Position numbers and translations under genes: made by a program
Source of the DNA: Syngnathus acus
Lineage: Eukaryota; Chordata; Actinopteri; Syngnathiformes; Syngnathidae
Assembly: GCF_901709675.1 (NCBI RefSeq)
Contig: NC_051097.1
Location: forward strand, 8,842,039 to 8,906,038
Direction of reading: 5' to 3'
Length of the DNA stretch: 64,000 bases
Shown: positions 39,301 through 51,300 of the stretch, in pieces
Position numbering within the stretch: position 1 is the first letter of the stretch
Layout of the letters: every line of letters begins with the position of its first letter
Notes under the pieces: model-generated
What the model saw: the letters and a program-made list of their open reading frames with translations, nothing else
Told to the model about the DNA's origin: nothing
The model's database searches: none

Positions 39301-42300
39301 AGGAAAACAGAGACGTTTTGTTGGATGGAACGTCTCACAAAAAGAAGGAGGACAAAACAAGTTGAGGTTTCTAAGGAGATGGAAAGAGGAAGGCTGACCT
39401 TTGAGACGAGAGCATGTGACAGGATTGTGAAGCGTGATGATTAATAAGGAGCTAGTTAAAGACACAAGTGTTCTCTCACGCCCATTTTTGGTTTTATTCT
39501 CAGTCGTTCACTGTTCCCGTCACAACCGCACACAGACTAGGATCTGTTCTTTTTCTTGGATATAAATAAATGTAGGAGTGAAAGTTGATGGCGTGATGGA
39601 AAGATAAAATGGGCAGAACTATGATAGCTGCTGTCAAGCTTACACAACTGTACTAGTCTGGACCATCACAGCATTTTGAAGACAACTAATTTTATCTGGA
39701 AGATAATGTAGCATGAAATGGAATATATAAATCATTGGCCAACTGGATTCTCATGGACAATTTATGTATGAATGAATCAGAGAGCGGCTCAAATAGCATA
39801 GCAAACGTGTGCAAGCAATTGATTTGTAGCGCTTTGGATCAAATAAAAATGTTTTTTTTTTCAAGGACGGAGGCTTAGGATTTGATTATTGCTATTTGAT
39901 ATTTTTCAGAATACATTAGTTAATGCTATGAAACTGTGGTTCGTGATGTTTTTGTTGCTTACACCTTTGGTGAATTCTCGCTGCAATTATTTATTCCGTA
40001 TTTATTTATCTTTTATTCATCTGACCACCTGCTGTGTAGTAATTCCATACCAAAAGTAACAACAATTTAATACACACCTAGAAACAATCACACTCTATTC
40101 CACATGACTGCATACAGTACATCCATATATAAATAGGAAAGGGAATGTGGGAATATTTTCAGGTCAGCGTACGCACCGCTGTCAAGATTTTCACAGCATT
40201 GAGTTTGCCGCGGTGGTTTACAGCGGCACCATAAACAGCGTTGTATAATTAAAAAGCAGATACCTTTAGTGAAGCAGTGAATAAGGGTTGTCAAGAGGGC
40301 ACGTTATATTTCCAACTATCGATGTGTGCTGGTTTTTCTACATCGCTCGGCATCTTGTTAATATTAAATCGGCTACTTTTTTTAGTCTAGTTTTTTTTTT
40401 TTTTACAAGTAAACAACTGCGGTTTCAAAGTGTCTAATTAAGAAGAAATCTAATATTAAAAAAACCTCATTATTCTAAAATATATTTCTTTATAATACCG
40501 GAAAGTCTCAGCGTTTTTAAGAGTGTAGTCATGTATGCTCGATGCAAGATGAATAATGAAATCATATCATTTAATTTTATGCCTACCTTCACAGAACCTC
40601 TTAATGTCTGTGACTCACTCTCTGAATTACCGTACCGGAAGGACCACTTGACGTGACTCATGTACCTCATTTCCACTCTTATACAGCCACTTTAGATATA
40701 TAAAAAAAATAATACAAATGAGATGAGAGGATCTAACATAATGATATAATTGTATGCACAAATGAAATATCTGTACTCACCCGTCCCTACTTTTCTTTAT
40801 AACTCCACTCGAGCGTAAAAAAAAATTCTCTTCTGGGCTGCTGAGAGAATTTGTTCAAATAATGAAACCAATTGGGAAATAAATGAAATCACTTGAACGG
40901 TATCAATATAAAGAATATATTGCAAATATACTCACGTCACATCTTAATGAGCTTTAAAGCACATTGTTCAACTTCCTGTGTAAAATGGGCAAAGCGTAAC
41001 TAGCTAAGGCTTTATTTGAGGAGGTTATTTTGTCATTGCACAACTTTATTGAGTATGAAATCATATTCTCAGCTTTAGTAACATTTACGAGCTTGTACGA
41101 CTTGAGTTGGGACTCAAATAACCTCTTGCAGTCGACGTGTTCCACTTTATCGGCCCACAACAGGGGAACTCAAAATTGTGTTTGCTAATGTCAGGTTTTG
41201 TATATGTGTCACTTTTTAGTCCAAAAAAAAAAGAGCAAAGCAAATTTCGCCGAGGCTCAACTTCGGATGTTTCTCCAAATGCAAGAGCAACAAAAGCAAA
41301 GTGTTGGACATCATTTGACAGCGTTGTATCTCATCTTCTGTGTATCTAAATAATGCCTGATTAAAGAAAACCAGAGCCTCAGCCATCTGCGTCAACCCAC
41401 TCATGTCACACTTAATCACAGATTAAGCTAGCAAACTTAGATTGTTTCTACAACATCTACAAAGCTTACTGACTCCAAAATGGAATAAATTGTCAAACTA
41501 AATAAATAAGTGTAATGTTCCTGCTGCTTTGCGAGTCGCTGTGTATATTTGTACGTCTGTTTTGTACTCCCCCCAACGGCGCACACCGTCCTTTGAATTG
41601 AAGCCAAAAATGTGACTGATGATTTAATTTTAGTTCTTTTTAACCATTTCAATGCAGTATTTTATTTTTTGCAATATTAGAGTGCTATTTTTTCTCACAA
41701 ATAAACAAAATATTTTTTGTTTGTTTTGCATTGCCTAGAATGGATTAATAGCATTCATTTTAATGTTCTGAGTCACCAGAGGAGTTTGTTAATGCTCAAT
41801 TCCATCAAATTTTGATGAATTTGTAATGATCAGTTCTCATGCCCATCTCCTGCTGGTGTAATATCGAATTCAACAGCTCGTGTGACCAAAATCCCATTAA
41901 TGATTTTGTCACGCCGCATACAAGAGCAGCAGCAGAAGCCACAACAGCAGCCGTATGATAGAAAAAGAACCCGAAAGAATCCATTAAAACAAGAAAGAAG
42001 AAGAAGCGGAACGCTAATTGGCACCAGTAATGACTCCAAAACAAACAATGCACAATTGATACAGCAGATATGAAAATTGCAAAGCCTACAATATCCATTT
42101 ACGTATAGAATTCATTCAAATTGCTATTGATTGTCTATGACAATTCGAAAAAAATGCCAACAAAGTCCATCCTTTAAATTAGGGAGAACACTTTTCTCAT
42201 CAGCTGTCAAACATAAGCAAAAGGAAGAAGGTGGCCGAGTGATTTCCGAGGTACCCGAAGGTTAAAACGGCTAATATAGTCAACCCTGAATATTAATTCA

Positions 42301-45300
42301 AGATTAGAAATTCTGCTGTCAGGAGCAGAATAAACAGGAAGCTGATTTATTGCGATCCATAATAGCCTGGCGTACCTGCAGTAGATGAAAACCGTTTGCG
42401 AGAATGAAAGAGGCCAAGCGTAACTTGGAAGATGATTTGTCAATTTGGAAATGTCTTTGCATGTGTGCGCCCAGCAAACAACAACAACAACAACAAAAAA
42501 ACTAAATTGCCCAGTGATGAATTGCGATAAGGGGCTTGGGCAGGTTTGAACATAAATGCAATTTCATGGCAAAATGAGTACAGAAATATCACTGCGGCGG
42601 CTCATCGGCATAAACACAGCCTCGGCTGTAACTCTCCTCCCACAAACATTTAAAACCAAGGGAATAACTTTATAACCACCTAAGCGCAAAAGCATATTCA
42701 GTGACAAATTGCCGTTTGCTTTTTCCTTTGGCTTTGCATCGCTGCTGAATCGAGCCAGCGGTCGCCTTTAAATTTTGCTTCTTACATCAGCCGGGCAGGT
42801 TTGATTGTTATCATTTGGTTTGTTAGTGAGCATGGCAGGTTTATGCCAAAAGGATTTGCACCGCTTTTGGGATGGGAGGGGTGAAGGAGGGTGATTGGGG
42901 GGGGGGTCTTGGGCAGTTGCAGCTGACTTAATTCTTGTGGCTTAGTTATGCAACATTCTTAATGATTCGGATGGATGGATGGATGGATGGATGGATGGAT
43001 GGATGGATGGATGGATGGATGGATGGATGGATGGATGGATGGATGGATGGATGACTTGACTTGACTTGACTTGACTTGACTTGACTTGACTTGACTTGAC
43101 TTGACATGGATGGATGGATGGATGGATGGATGGATGGATGGATGACTTGACTTGACTTGACTTGACTTGACTTGACTTGACATGGATGCATGGATGGATG
43201 GATGGATGGATGGATGGAAGCAAGGATGGATGACTTGACTTGACATGGATGGAAGTAAGGATGGATGGATGGATGGATGGATGGATGGATGGATGGATGG
43301 ATGGATGGATGGATGGATGCATGGATGGATGGATGGATGGATGGATGACTTGACTTGACTTGACTTGACTTGACTTGACATGGATGGATGGATGGAAGTA
43401 AGGATGGATGGATGGATGGATGGATGGATGGAAGCAAGGATGGATGACTTGACTTGTCATGGATGCATGGATGGATGGATGGATGGATGCATGGATGGAT
43501 GGACGGATGCATGGATGCATGGATGGATGGATGCTGACCTATCCATCTCCATTTTCCCGCTTCAGGACTGGCTGAGCAAGTTTGGTTACCTCCCACCCCC
43601 CGACCCCGTGACCGGCCAACTTCAAACCAAGGAGGCCCTGACCAAGGCCATCAAAGCCATGCAGAAGTTCGGAGGACTCAAGGAGACCGGAGTCTTCGGT
43701 GCGTATGTTTTTGACGTGTATTTTATGCATGACCACAGCATGTGTCGCCGGGCGTTGAATGCAAATTTATAATCGCTCTTGAGATTGCGCCGAGGTGAAT
43801 AAAACATTGTGACAGCGGAAGAATGATAAGTGCACATCCCGCGCTGGCTCACAAACACTGCGTCGTAAATCTTCATACACTGCGCGCTATCCACTTACAA
43901 ACACACGCCGGCCCTTTCTCATCTCACATGCATGAGTGTAGAGCAATCTTCAATCTGTAATATAATCATTCAAAAACACAGTGTGCGCAAATGTATAGAC
44001 TTGTAATTGAATCTGAGTGGTTGTGCTGAAGATACTCAATGAACATTTTTGTTTGTTTTGTTTTCTGGCAAATCTGAAATAAAGGACATACCTAACAGGG
44101 TGGTTTAAATCGATTTTTTTTTTTGTCTCGCCTCAGATCAAGCCACATTGGGGCTCATGAAAACCCCCAGATGTTCTCTGCCAGATGTTCCCGCACTTGA
44201 GGGTCCAGCGGGCCGTAGAAAGCGTAGCCTGAACACTCCAAACAAATGGACCAAAAGGCATCTTTCTTGGAGGTATTCATCTAAATTTTACAATCAATCT
44301 TTGGAGTAACATTTTGTCTATTTTCTAATGTTTCTGTAAATTGAATCAAATCAAAAATCTGACGTATGAGTCATGGCATATCTCTGCCAATGATAAGCAG
44401 AAAGAATGATTGTGTTGACATTATGCGTCCTCGCGTTACCCGGTTTTCTCTTCTCCTCAAATGTCTCGACAAGCTATGGCAACGGTCGCTATGAATTTTT
44501 CCTCCGTCTCTTAAATTAAGCTCCCGTCAATCATTTATTCTACCAGAATCGCACGTCGGGATATTCTGCAAATGCCCTCGAGAGGTTTCACCCTACTTTT
44601 TATTATCAGTCCCAGTTGAGAGAGAAAAAAAAAACTAAATAATTGATTTCATTGGTAACAATAATAACGCCTCTTCTTTGCTAGCGCTTGTATCGCTTGA
44701 ATTTTGAGGTGCAGCCGACAGGTCGTCTTAGTTCAGCCGAGTGTAGGATTGCCTCGGGCTGGAGTATGTACCTGCTTGTGGAAAACAAGTACGCTGTGAT
44801 GATGCTTCTGCAGATACTTCTGGAATGGAGAGACCATAAAAAAAAAAGATTCGTAATCAAATGTACTGGAAGGTTAAAGTTGGTATCACTTGACAATATA
44901 TTCTTTTGCTCATATCAAACTGATCAGAGTTGTGTGGGAGAGAAATTCTATGCATGAGCTTATGGTGTATGGAAGGTCCAGTTGTGTTTTTTTTTTTTGC
45001 TGCAAAGATCACCAATGTCAATTAGTTAATTGTAATCAATCAGCAAAGGATGCCAAATGGTGTATTTGGGAAAAGTAAGACTACGCACCAGCTCGACCTT
45101 TAACCTTAACGAAGACCAGCGGGACACAAAGTGATATATATATAAAAATAAAGGACAATTTTCTGTTTTGAATCGTGTTAGCAGTTCCAGCCTATTAGTC
45201 TCGAGGTCGCTGGGGAGATGCAAATAAGTGCTCCAGGGTTAATTGCCAAGTTAATTGTGTCGAACTTGAACAACGCTAAACTCTTTTCTTTACTTGGAGG

Positions 45301-48300
45301 TGCAGGGCGCAAGGTGACATAGGGCCCCGGCTGGATTTTCAAGGCTTTTTTTTTTTTTTTTGCACAACTCACTCTTAAAAAGCACACATTGGAGGAAGGA
45401 AGACATACACGCACACACAATATTTCTCTTTAATAAGGCCTAGATACATCCATCCTTCCTCTTTTAATACTGCTTATCCCGGTCAAGGTCACTGAGAGTT
45501 GGAGAAAAGCCCGGCTGATTTTTTTTTTTTTTTTTTATGGGGTGGGTGTTCACAAGGCAAATAAGACTTAGATATGTTCCTATTCATTATTTTGAAATTT
45601 CTACAGACAAAAACAACAGAAGTTCAACTAAACTTTTAAAGGTCATCATCATTTCTAAAATGTCTGCTTCAAGGAGTTTGACAGTTTTTGTTCCTGTTGT
45701 GTACACACTGAATGTGTTGCTACGACAGATTTCATGACAGCTAGCATCTTTAGCTTGGAGCAAATATTTCCCATGGGGGAAATTATTTCAAGATTAGCCC
45801 AACCAGCATCGTAGTGCAAATTGCATTGGACAGGAGGTTCAGCTTTAACGTGAACAAATTTGCACTGCAATCACACGTCCGATATGAATAACATTCTTCT
45901 GACAAGATTTAAAAAATGGTCAAGCTTATTCTTGTTTGATGTGGGCTCGCGTGCGAGCGGAATCGATGTAGTGACATTAAGCCTCTTGTTGTTTACCGAC
46001 TCTGCCCGCTTTCCTTCTCATGTGTTAGCAACAATGCACATCTCATCCCTTCTTCTGTCAAAGCATAAAAATATGCACGAGCTGTTCTCGACCGACTGCT
46101 CGACGGCGTGTGTGTGTGTATTTGACGACGTAAGCGCTTCTTTATGTCTGTATTACGTTTGATTGATGCGGACCGGTCAGATGGCACGCTGTGTTCTCAG
46201 GTATTTTATCTGGGAGTCAACGATGCGCTCGGAAGAAGCTGTGTTCTTGTTAAACAGCCATCGGCCTGCTTTAAACACCATTGCAAAAGTCTTAGAGGCG
46301 CAAACTTGGCTGGCTTGCGAGCTTATTATTTTTTCCAGCTGCTTGTTTGTCACGCTCGTGAAATCTCAAGAAAGTAAACATTTATGCTGCGATCTCACAG
46401 CCAGTAGCTTGATCAAGCACCGGAATCTGGCAGTGGAGTCACTTTGCCTTTAAATTTGTGATATACTAAAAAATATTATTATATAAACACTTTATATAAT
46501 ACTTTATATTATTATGTAAACACTATTCATGTTTTGATTTTATATATGTGTGTATATATGTGTGTATATATATAGAGATTTTTTTTCTGAATTAAATTTT
46601 AAAAAATTACTTAAATTGTAATCATAAATTACACATCAGATATATATTTATTTTTTCTCTAAATTAAATTTAAAAAGAATTCTCTAAATTACACATCAGA
46701 GGTATTAGACTTTAGAATAGAATGGATTACAATACAATAAGCATTTTAAAATCAAGCAATTTTTATTTGTCTATTTTAACGGCAGCCAAATGGGCAGTAA
46801 CTGCACAGAAAAGCGCCACATCAATCTTGTATACTGTTTATCCTGCTCAGGATTGCTGGGAGCTGGAACCTTTCCCAGTTGACTTTGGGCAAATCCCAGA
46901 CGACACCCCGTCCTTGTCACCAGTCAGTCACAGTGCACATACTGTGTATAGACAGACAAACATTCACATTCCCAAAATCACCGCGTAAAATGTAATATTT
47001 CTGTTCTGTGCAATTTGTTTTTTTGTTTAAAGAATTAAATGAACACAGTCGCACAAATTTAATTAGGACAATCTCGTCGAGTGGAGGGCACAAAATCCAT
47101 CGTAGACTTTCGAGATTAAAATATTATCAATAATTGAAAATATGAAATTTACAAACGGATGCCACCCCCGCATCAGGTCCATCAAGTCAATCCAATTTCT
47201 GCAAGCTACCGCAGGGAAATAACACCTGGCTCATTTGCTATGCTTCTCTAGTCGCATAATGTAAACACAAGCATTTCCCAGGGACTCGCCACATCATCCC
47301 AAATGCAGGACAGCGGTACTCTGACCTTGGCCGACTTAACCGCCATGACCCCCCGTGCGCTCGGCACGCACAATTTGGATACACATATCTTTTTATTTAC
47401 ACTCGGAACGCAATCACCCGCTCTCGTTCGTCCAAATTAGCTTTAATAAGCAGGTGAATTGTCTGCCGAGGATAAGCAATTTGCAGCGACCTTGGAAAAG
47501 TGTGGAGCAGCAGTCAAGGGTGATTCTGGCTCGCGGTGTGAATAAATACACGGTGTGGGCACATCTGTGTATGGAAATCACAGCAGGAAAAGTTGTGAAC
47601 ATTTCAGCGGGGAATCTGATCATATTTGGAGGTGGCTTGAGTATGCATGCCAATGAGGCGCAGCTCATTTTTCAAGCCGCCCTCGTGATGATTAGTTGGA
47701 GTCACTAATACTTTCACTTGTTGACACATTTGGTAATTGAGCGTATAAATTAGTCCTACGCATCGGTGGGTGTGTTAAACACTGACGAGTTTGGAAACAG
47801 ATGTGAATTGATGTGGATGGCGAAAAAGGGCGGCGCTTTGAAAGCCTATATGTTGTTTTTCGTCAGACGCGGTGGTTTTTTAAAAATGGAATTAGAGACA
47901 CAAAATGGCGCCTGATTTTTTTTTCCACCGATTATCTTTTCTGTCTATATTTAATCTTGACAAAAATTACCCCCCCCCCCGAAATGGAAAATGTTATTAC
48001 TCAACGTACGAAGGCTAAATAGGACAGCTAGCCTGAGCGTTGCCGTGGAAACCGACACGTCTATGCCCAAAGAATGGTTTCACTCTGTTGGGATGCAAAA
48101 TGAGTCATTAAGAGACACCTTTCCCCAACCAGCAACATTTGCCACCCTTGTTAAAGTTCCAGTCAGTTGTAACAAGGGTTGTGGTGACTTGTTAAGGCCC
48201 AAAGTGGCTAAAATAATGCCTGAGCAATAATACATAACAAAGCTAGACATACACAATAAAGTACTGTAAAGTATCCTTCGAGAAGCAATTTAAAAGAATT

Positions 48301-51300
48301 GGGAGTTCTTAATCCCGTCTGGCAGGTGTTTAGAAGTGTGACTTTGACAAAAAAAAACGGTCTGGTCACCTTCACGAGTGATCTGAGATGAGGGGCCGGC
48401 TGCTCAAACTCCTACGGGACGGACGAAAGGTCTGATGTGAAGCTCGGGTGGAGTTGCAATTAACACCGGTGGAGGTCGAAAGGATAAGAATCTGTTTGAT
48501 CCAGATATCATTCTCCCTGTCCCCTTCTCTTGTCTCAGAGTGAGGACGTTCCCCAAGGACTCGGCCTTACTGGGCCGGGACACCGTCCGAGCGCTCATGC
48601 ATTACGCCCTGAAGGTCTGGAGTGACATCGCACCGCTTAACTTCCACGAGGTGGCAGGAAGCGACGCCGATATTCAGATCGACTTCACCAAGGCAGACCA
48701 CAACGACGGTTACCCTTTCGACGGGCCCGGAGGCACGGTGGCCCACGCTTTTTTTCCTGGAGAGAGATTTACAGCCGGGGATACGCACTTTGACGATGAT
48801 GAGGCGTGGACCTTCAGATCACCAGGTAGGGGGCGCCATTTTGTTTTTATAATATAATCTGAAAAGTAGCAGCAACACAATTTTATTTTGTATAAAAAAA
48901 TTATGAGGCCTATTTTGTAGTGTTCCACGGATCCATAGCGACTTCTAGCCAAAACTAGAACAAGCGTTATTAAGGATTCAAGAATTCCCTTTCGGCCCTT
49001 TCATGTCCCAGTCTCTTTAGTTCATATTTATTTATCATTATAATGTGAATTTAAAATTTAAATAGGTTATGACTAAAATGGTGATTTTTTTTTTCCCCCA
49101 CCCCTAAGCTTTTTAAGGAGGTGTCAAATATTTCCTCCTATTTCCTCCAAACAATCACCACAGTCGTTTAATCGTAAACCAGCAATGTTTTCTTTTTTTA
49201 TGTTTGTCATATTTTCATAAAAGAAATGTCTCTATTGAATGAAAAGTCTCATAGCTGTCAAAATTACAATTATGCTTTTTTTCTCGTATTCCGCCGAGTT
49301 TCTGTTGGCCCTCAGATATTTTATGAAAATAGAGCTACAAAGATAGATGACACATTACACAATTTTATATTTTGCTTCAAGCCCCCTGTAGAGAGCTGAA
49401 GATGCAGCATATGCCAGCAAGTAGTAAAAAGTATTAGCGAGCCCTTTTTTCCTCTTTCTCTTTTTTTTCTTGCCAGTCTGCTAATATATTCCGATTAAAT
49501 ATTTACGAATTTAAAATGGTACAAAAAGTAAACGGACGGATGGATGATAAATCCTAAAGTGTAATTTTCACAAGGTTGTGTTCACCTACATTTGATGGCT
49601 CAAGATAACTTTCAAAATGCCTTTGGTGACCTCATTAAAATCACTCAGTCATCACAAAAATGTCGCCAAATCAAACCTCATTATAAGTCGCCAAACATTT
49701 GCAGTCCAATGCTAAGTCTCTTAAAATATGCCCTTCATTTTATCCCATTTTTTTATTGGCTTGTATGATTTGAGCAAGTCCTACACACTGCTCTTGTTTG
49801 ATCATCAAATCTGACTCTGACTTTTTCCAGTAAAGGCGACTAATATGCAGTTTCAAACATTATTCCCCCCCCAAAAGAGATAAAAGCAGTCCGTGAAAGT
49901 GCCTGTCTGTCCTTGCGAACCCTCTCAAAGTTTCTGACAGTCCGTGACAAAGATTTCACAATCAAGACACTATCTGGTCACGCTCCTCAATCATTTCGCA
50001 GCTCTCAATTTATTTCATTGTATAAAATTTGAGTGGATATTAGTTACACAGTTGACTGTTTATCTGTGGAGGATGAAGAGTTTTGTCAATTAAAAATAAA
50101 AAATTCTCCCTCGTGCTTTTTAGCGAATGCAATGAAATTACATTCGGTCAATAAATGTGCTTTAATATAAAAAAGAAATCAGTATATGCTGGTTAAAATA
50201 ATAAACCAGTCATTATTTGCTTTCCCAACCGTATTCATGAGCTGCGTTATTGACCGTGTGACAAATTTCAAGCCTTTATCGATCTCATTATGTTCCGTAA
50301 ATTCCCTAGCTAGTAGCTAGCTTATCTGTTTATCTTTATGTGTTTGAGGAAGGGCAAAATTATTATTCACAAACACCAAATGATACTGATAAGCACACAT
50401 GGAGCAAGTTGAAACTGCTTAGTTGTGAGGATTATTCCCCAAAGTGTTAAGTCAAGACAGTTGTTACAAATCACCGATCCTTTCTTTCCCGTTTATCCAC
50501 CGATGCTGTTGTAGCTGAGAGATTTAAATGACGTAGCATCTTTGTTGCAAGCTAAGCATGTCTTTGTCAAACCAGGCCCTTGATACGTCTCATGGCTTTT
50601 GTTTACTTGTGCTAAAAGCGTCGTGTTTTAGAGCCACTGGATTGTACAATGAAGCCGGACGATATAATAAAAAAATAATACCAAGAGAATTATTCCCGGC
50701 AGCCATTTTGTTTTGGAGGAAGTAGCAAGCCAACCGGGGCTAAATTCCATTTATTTTTTCAATCACAAAAAAAAAAATAGTCTGAGTTAATGGATTCTAT
50801 TATATTAAGTGACAGAGCTCCGTTTGAAGCTGCCAACTCACGTTACTGTGAAATGACTAAGTTCATAACACTTTCCTCTTCTCTAATTTTGTGTGCCAGC
50901 AGCTGCGCTGTGTTCAGCTTTTGTGTTTTGTTTCATCTCGACAGTAGTTTGCAGTCTTTTGAGTTATTATGAGTTTGAAGCTGATGGAAGCGCCGCTGTG
51001 TTCCGATCTTGGTTGTTTGCTTTTCATTTTCTTGAATCAACACCATGCTGATGAATCACAGGTGTATTTTTTCTCTGACTCATTTTTATCTGCTACCTCA
51101 AATAGAATAAAAGTAATTCAAACTTGAAATGTTGCTTCCACGGGGCTATTTGACCCTTTGTTTGGATTTTGCAACATAATTTCCCATCGGAAAGGATTGT
51201 CATTTCCAGGGTAAATTGGCCATTTTTCTTGTCACTTTTTAACCAAAGATGAGCATTTGACAAAATGCTTTTGATCAACAATGGGGAAAATTGGCATCAA

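Larger units (their letters stand above)
24376..43565 (+). other. mmp17: mmp17 intron 1 (19.2 kb)
   Basis: The intron runs from GTAAGT to TTCAG. It contains no further recognisable exon. Repeats found in it are listed separately: a fish dispersed repeat near 24.6 kb and 33.1 kb, a hAT element at 29.7 kb, short microsatellites, a tandem duplication at 35.8 kb and the large compound array at 43 kb. The remaining stretches (about 24.8-29.6, 30.0-33.0, 33.2-34.4, 36.0-42.9 kb) look like AT-rich single-copy DNA, with nothing further supported. Confidence 0.85.
44273..48538 (+). other. mmp17: mmp17 intron 3
   Basis: AT-rich intron of 4.3 kb. It holds two reverse copies of the fish dispersed repeat (45442-45515 and 46820-46985) and an AT-rich duplicated block (46581-46700). 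No coding exon was seen. Confidence 0.85.

Noticed and set aside
42969-43533. CRISPR-like alternation of repeat and spacer
   Set aside because: Repeats and 'spacers' are both simple satellite words, in a vertebrate intron.
42942-43596. Three long His/Pro/Ser ORFs of up to 216 codons on the minus strand
   Set aside because: They are translations of GGAT/CTTGA repeats in several frames; such arrays have no stops by composition.
48567-48852. ORFs in other frames and on the minus strand over exon 4
   Set aside because: Shadows of the GC-rich catalytic exon; only one frame matches the metalloproteinase and splices in phase.
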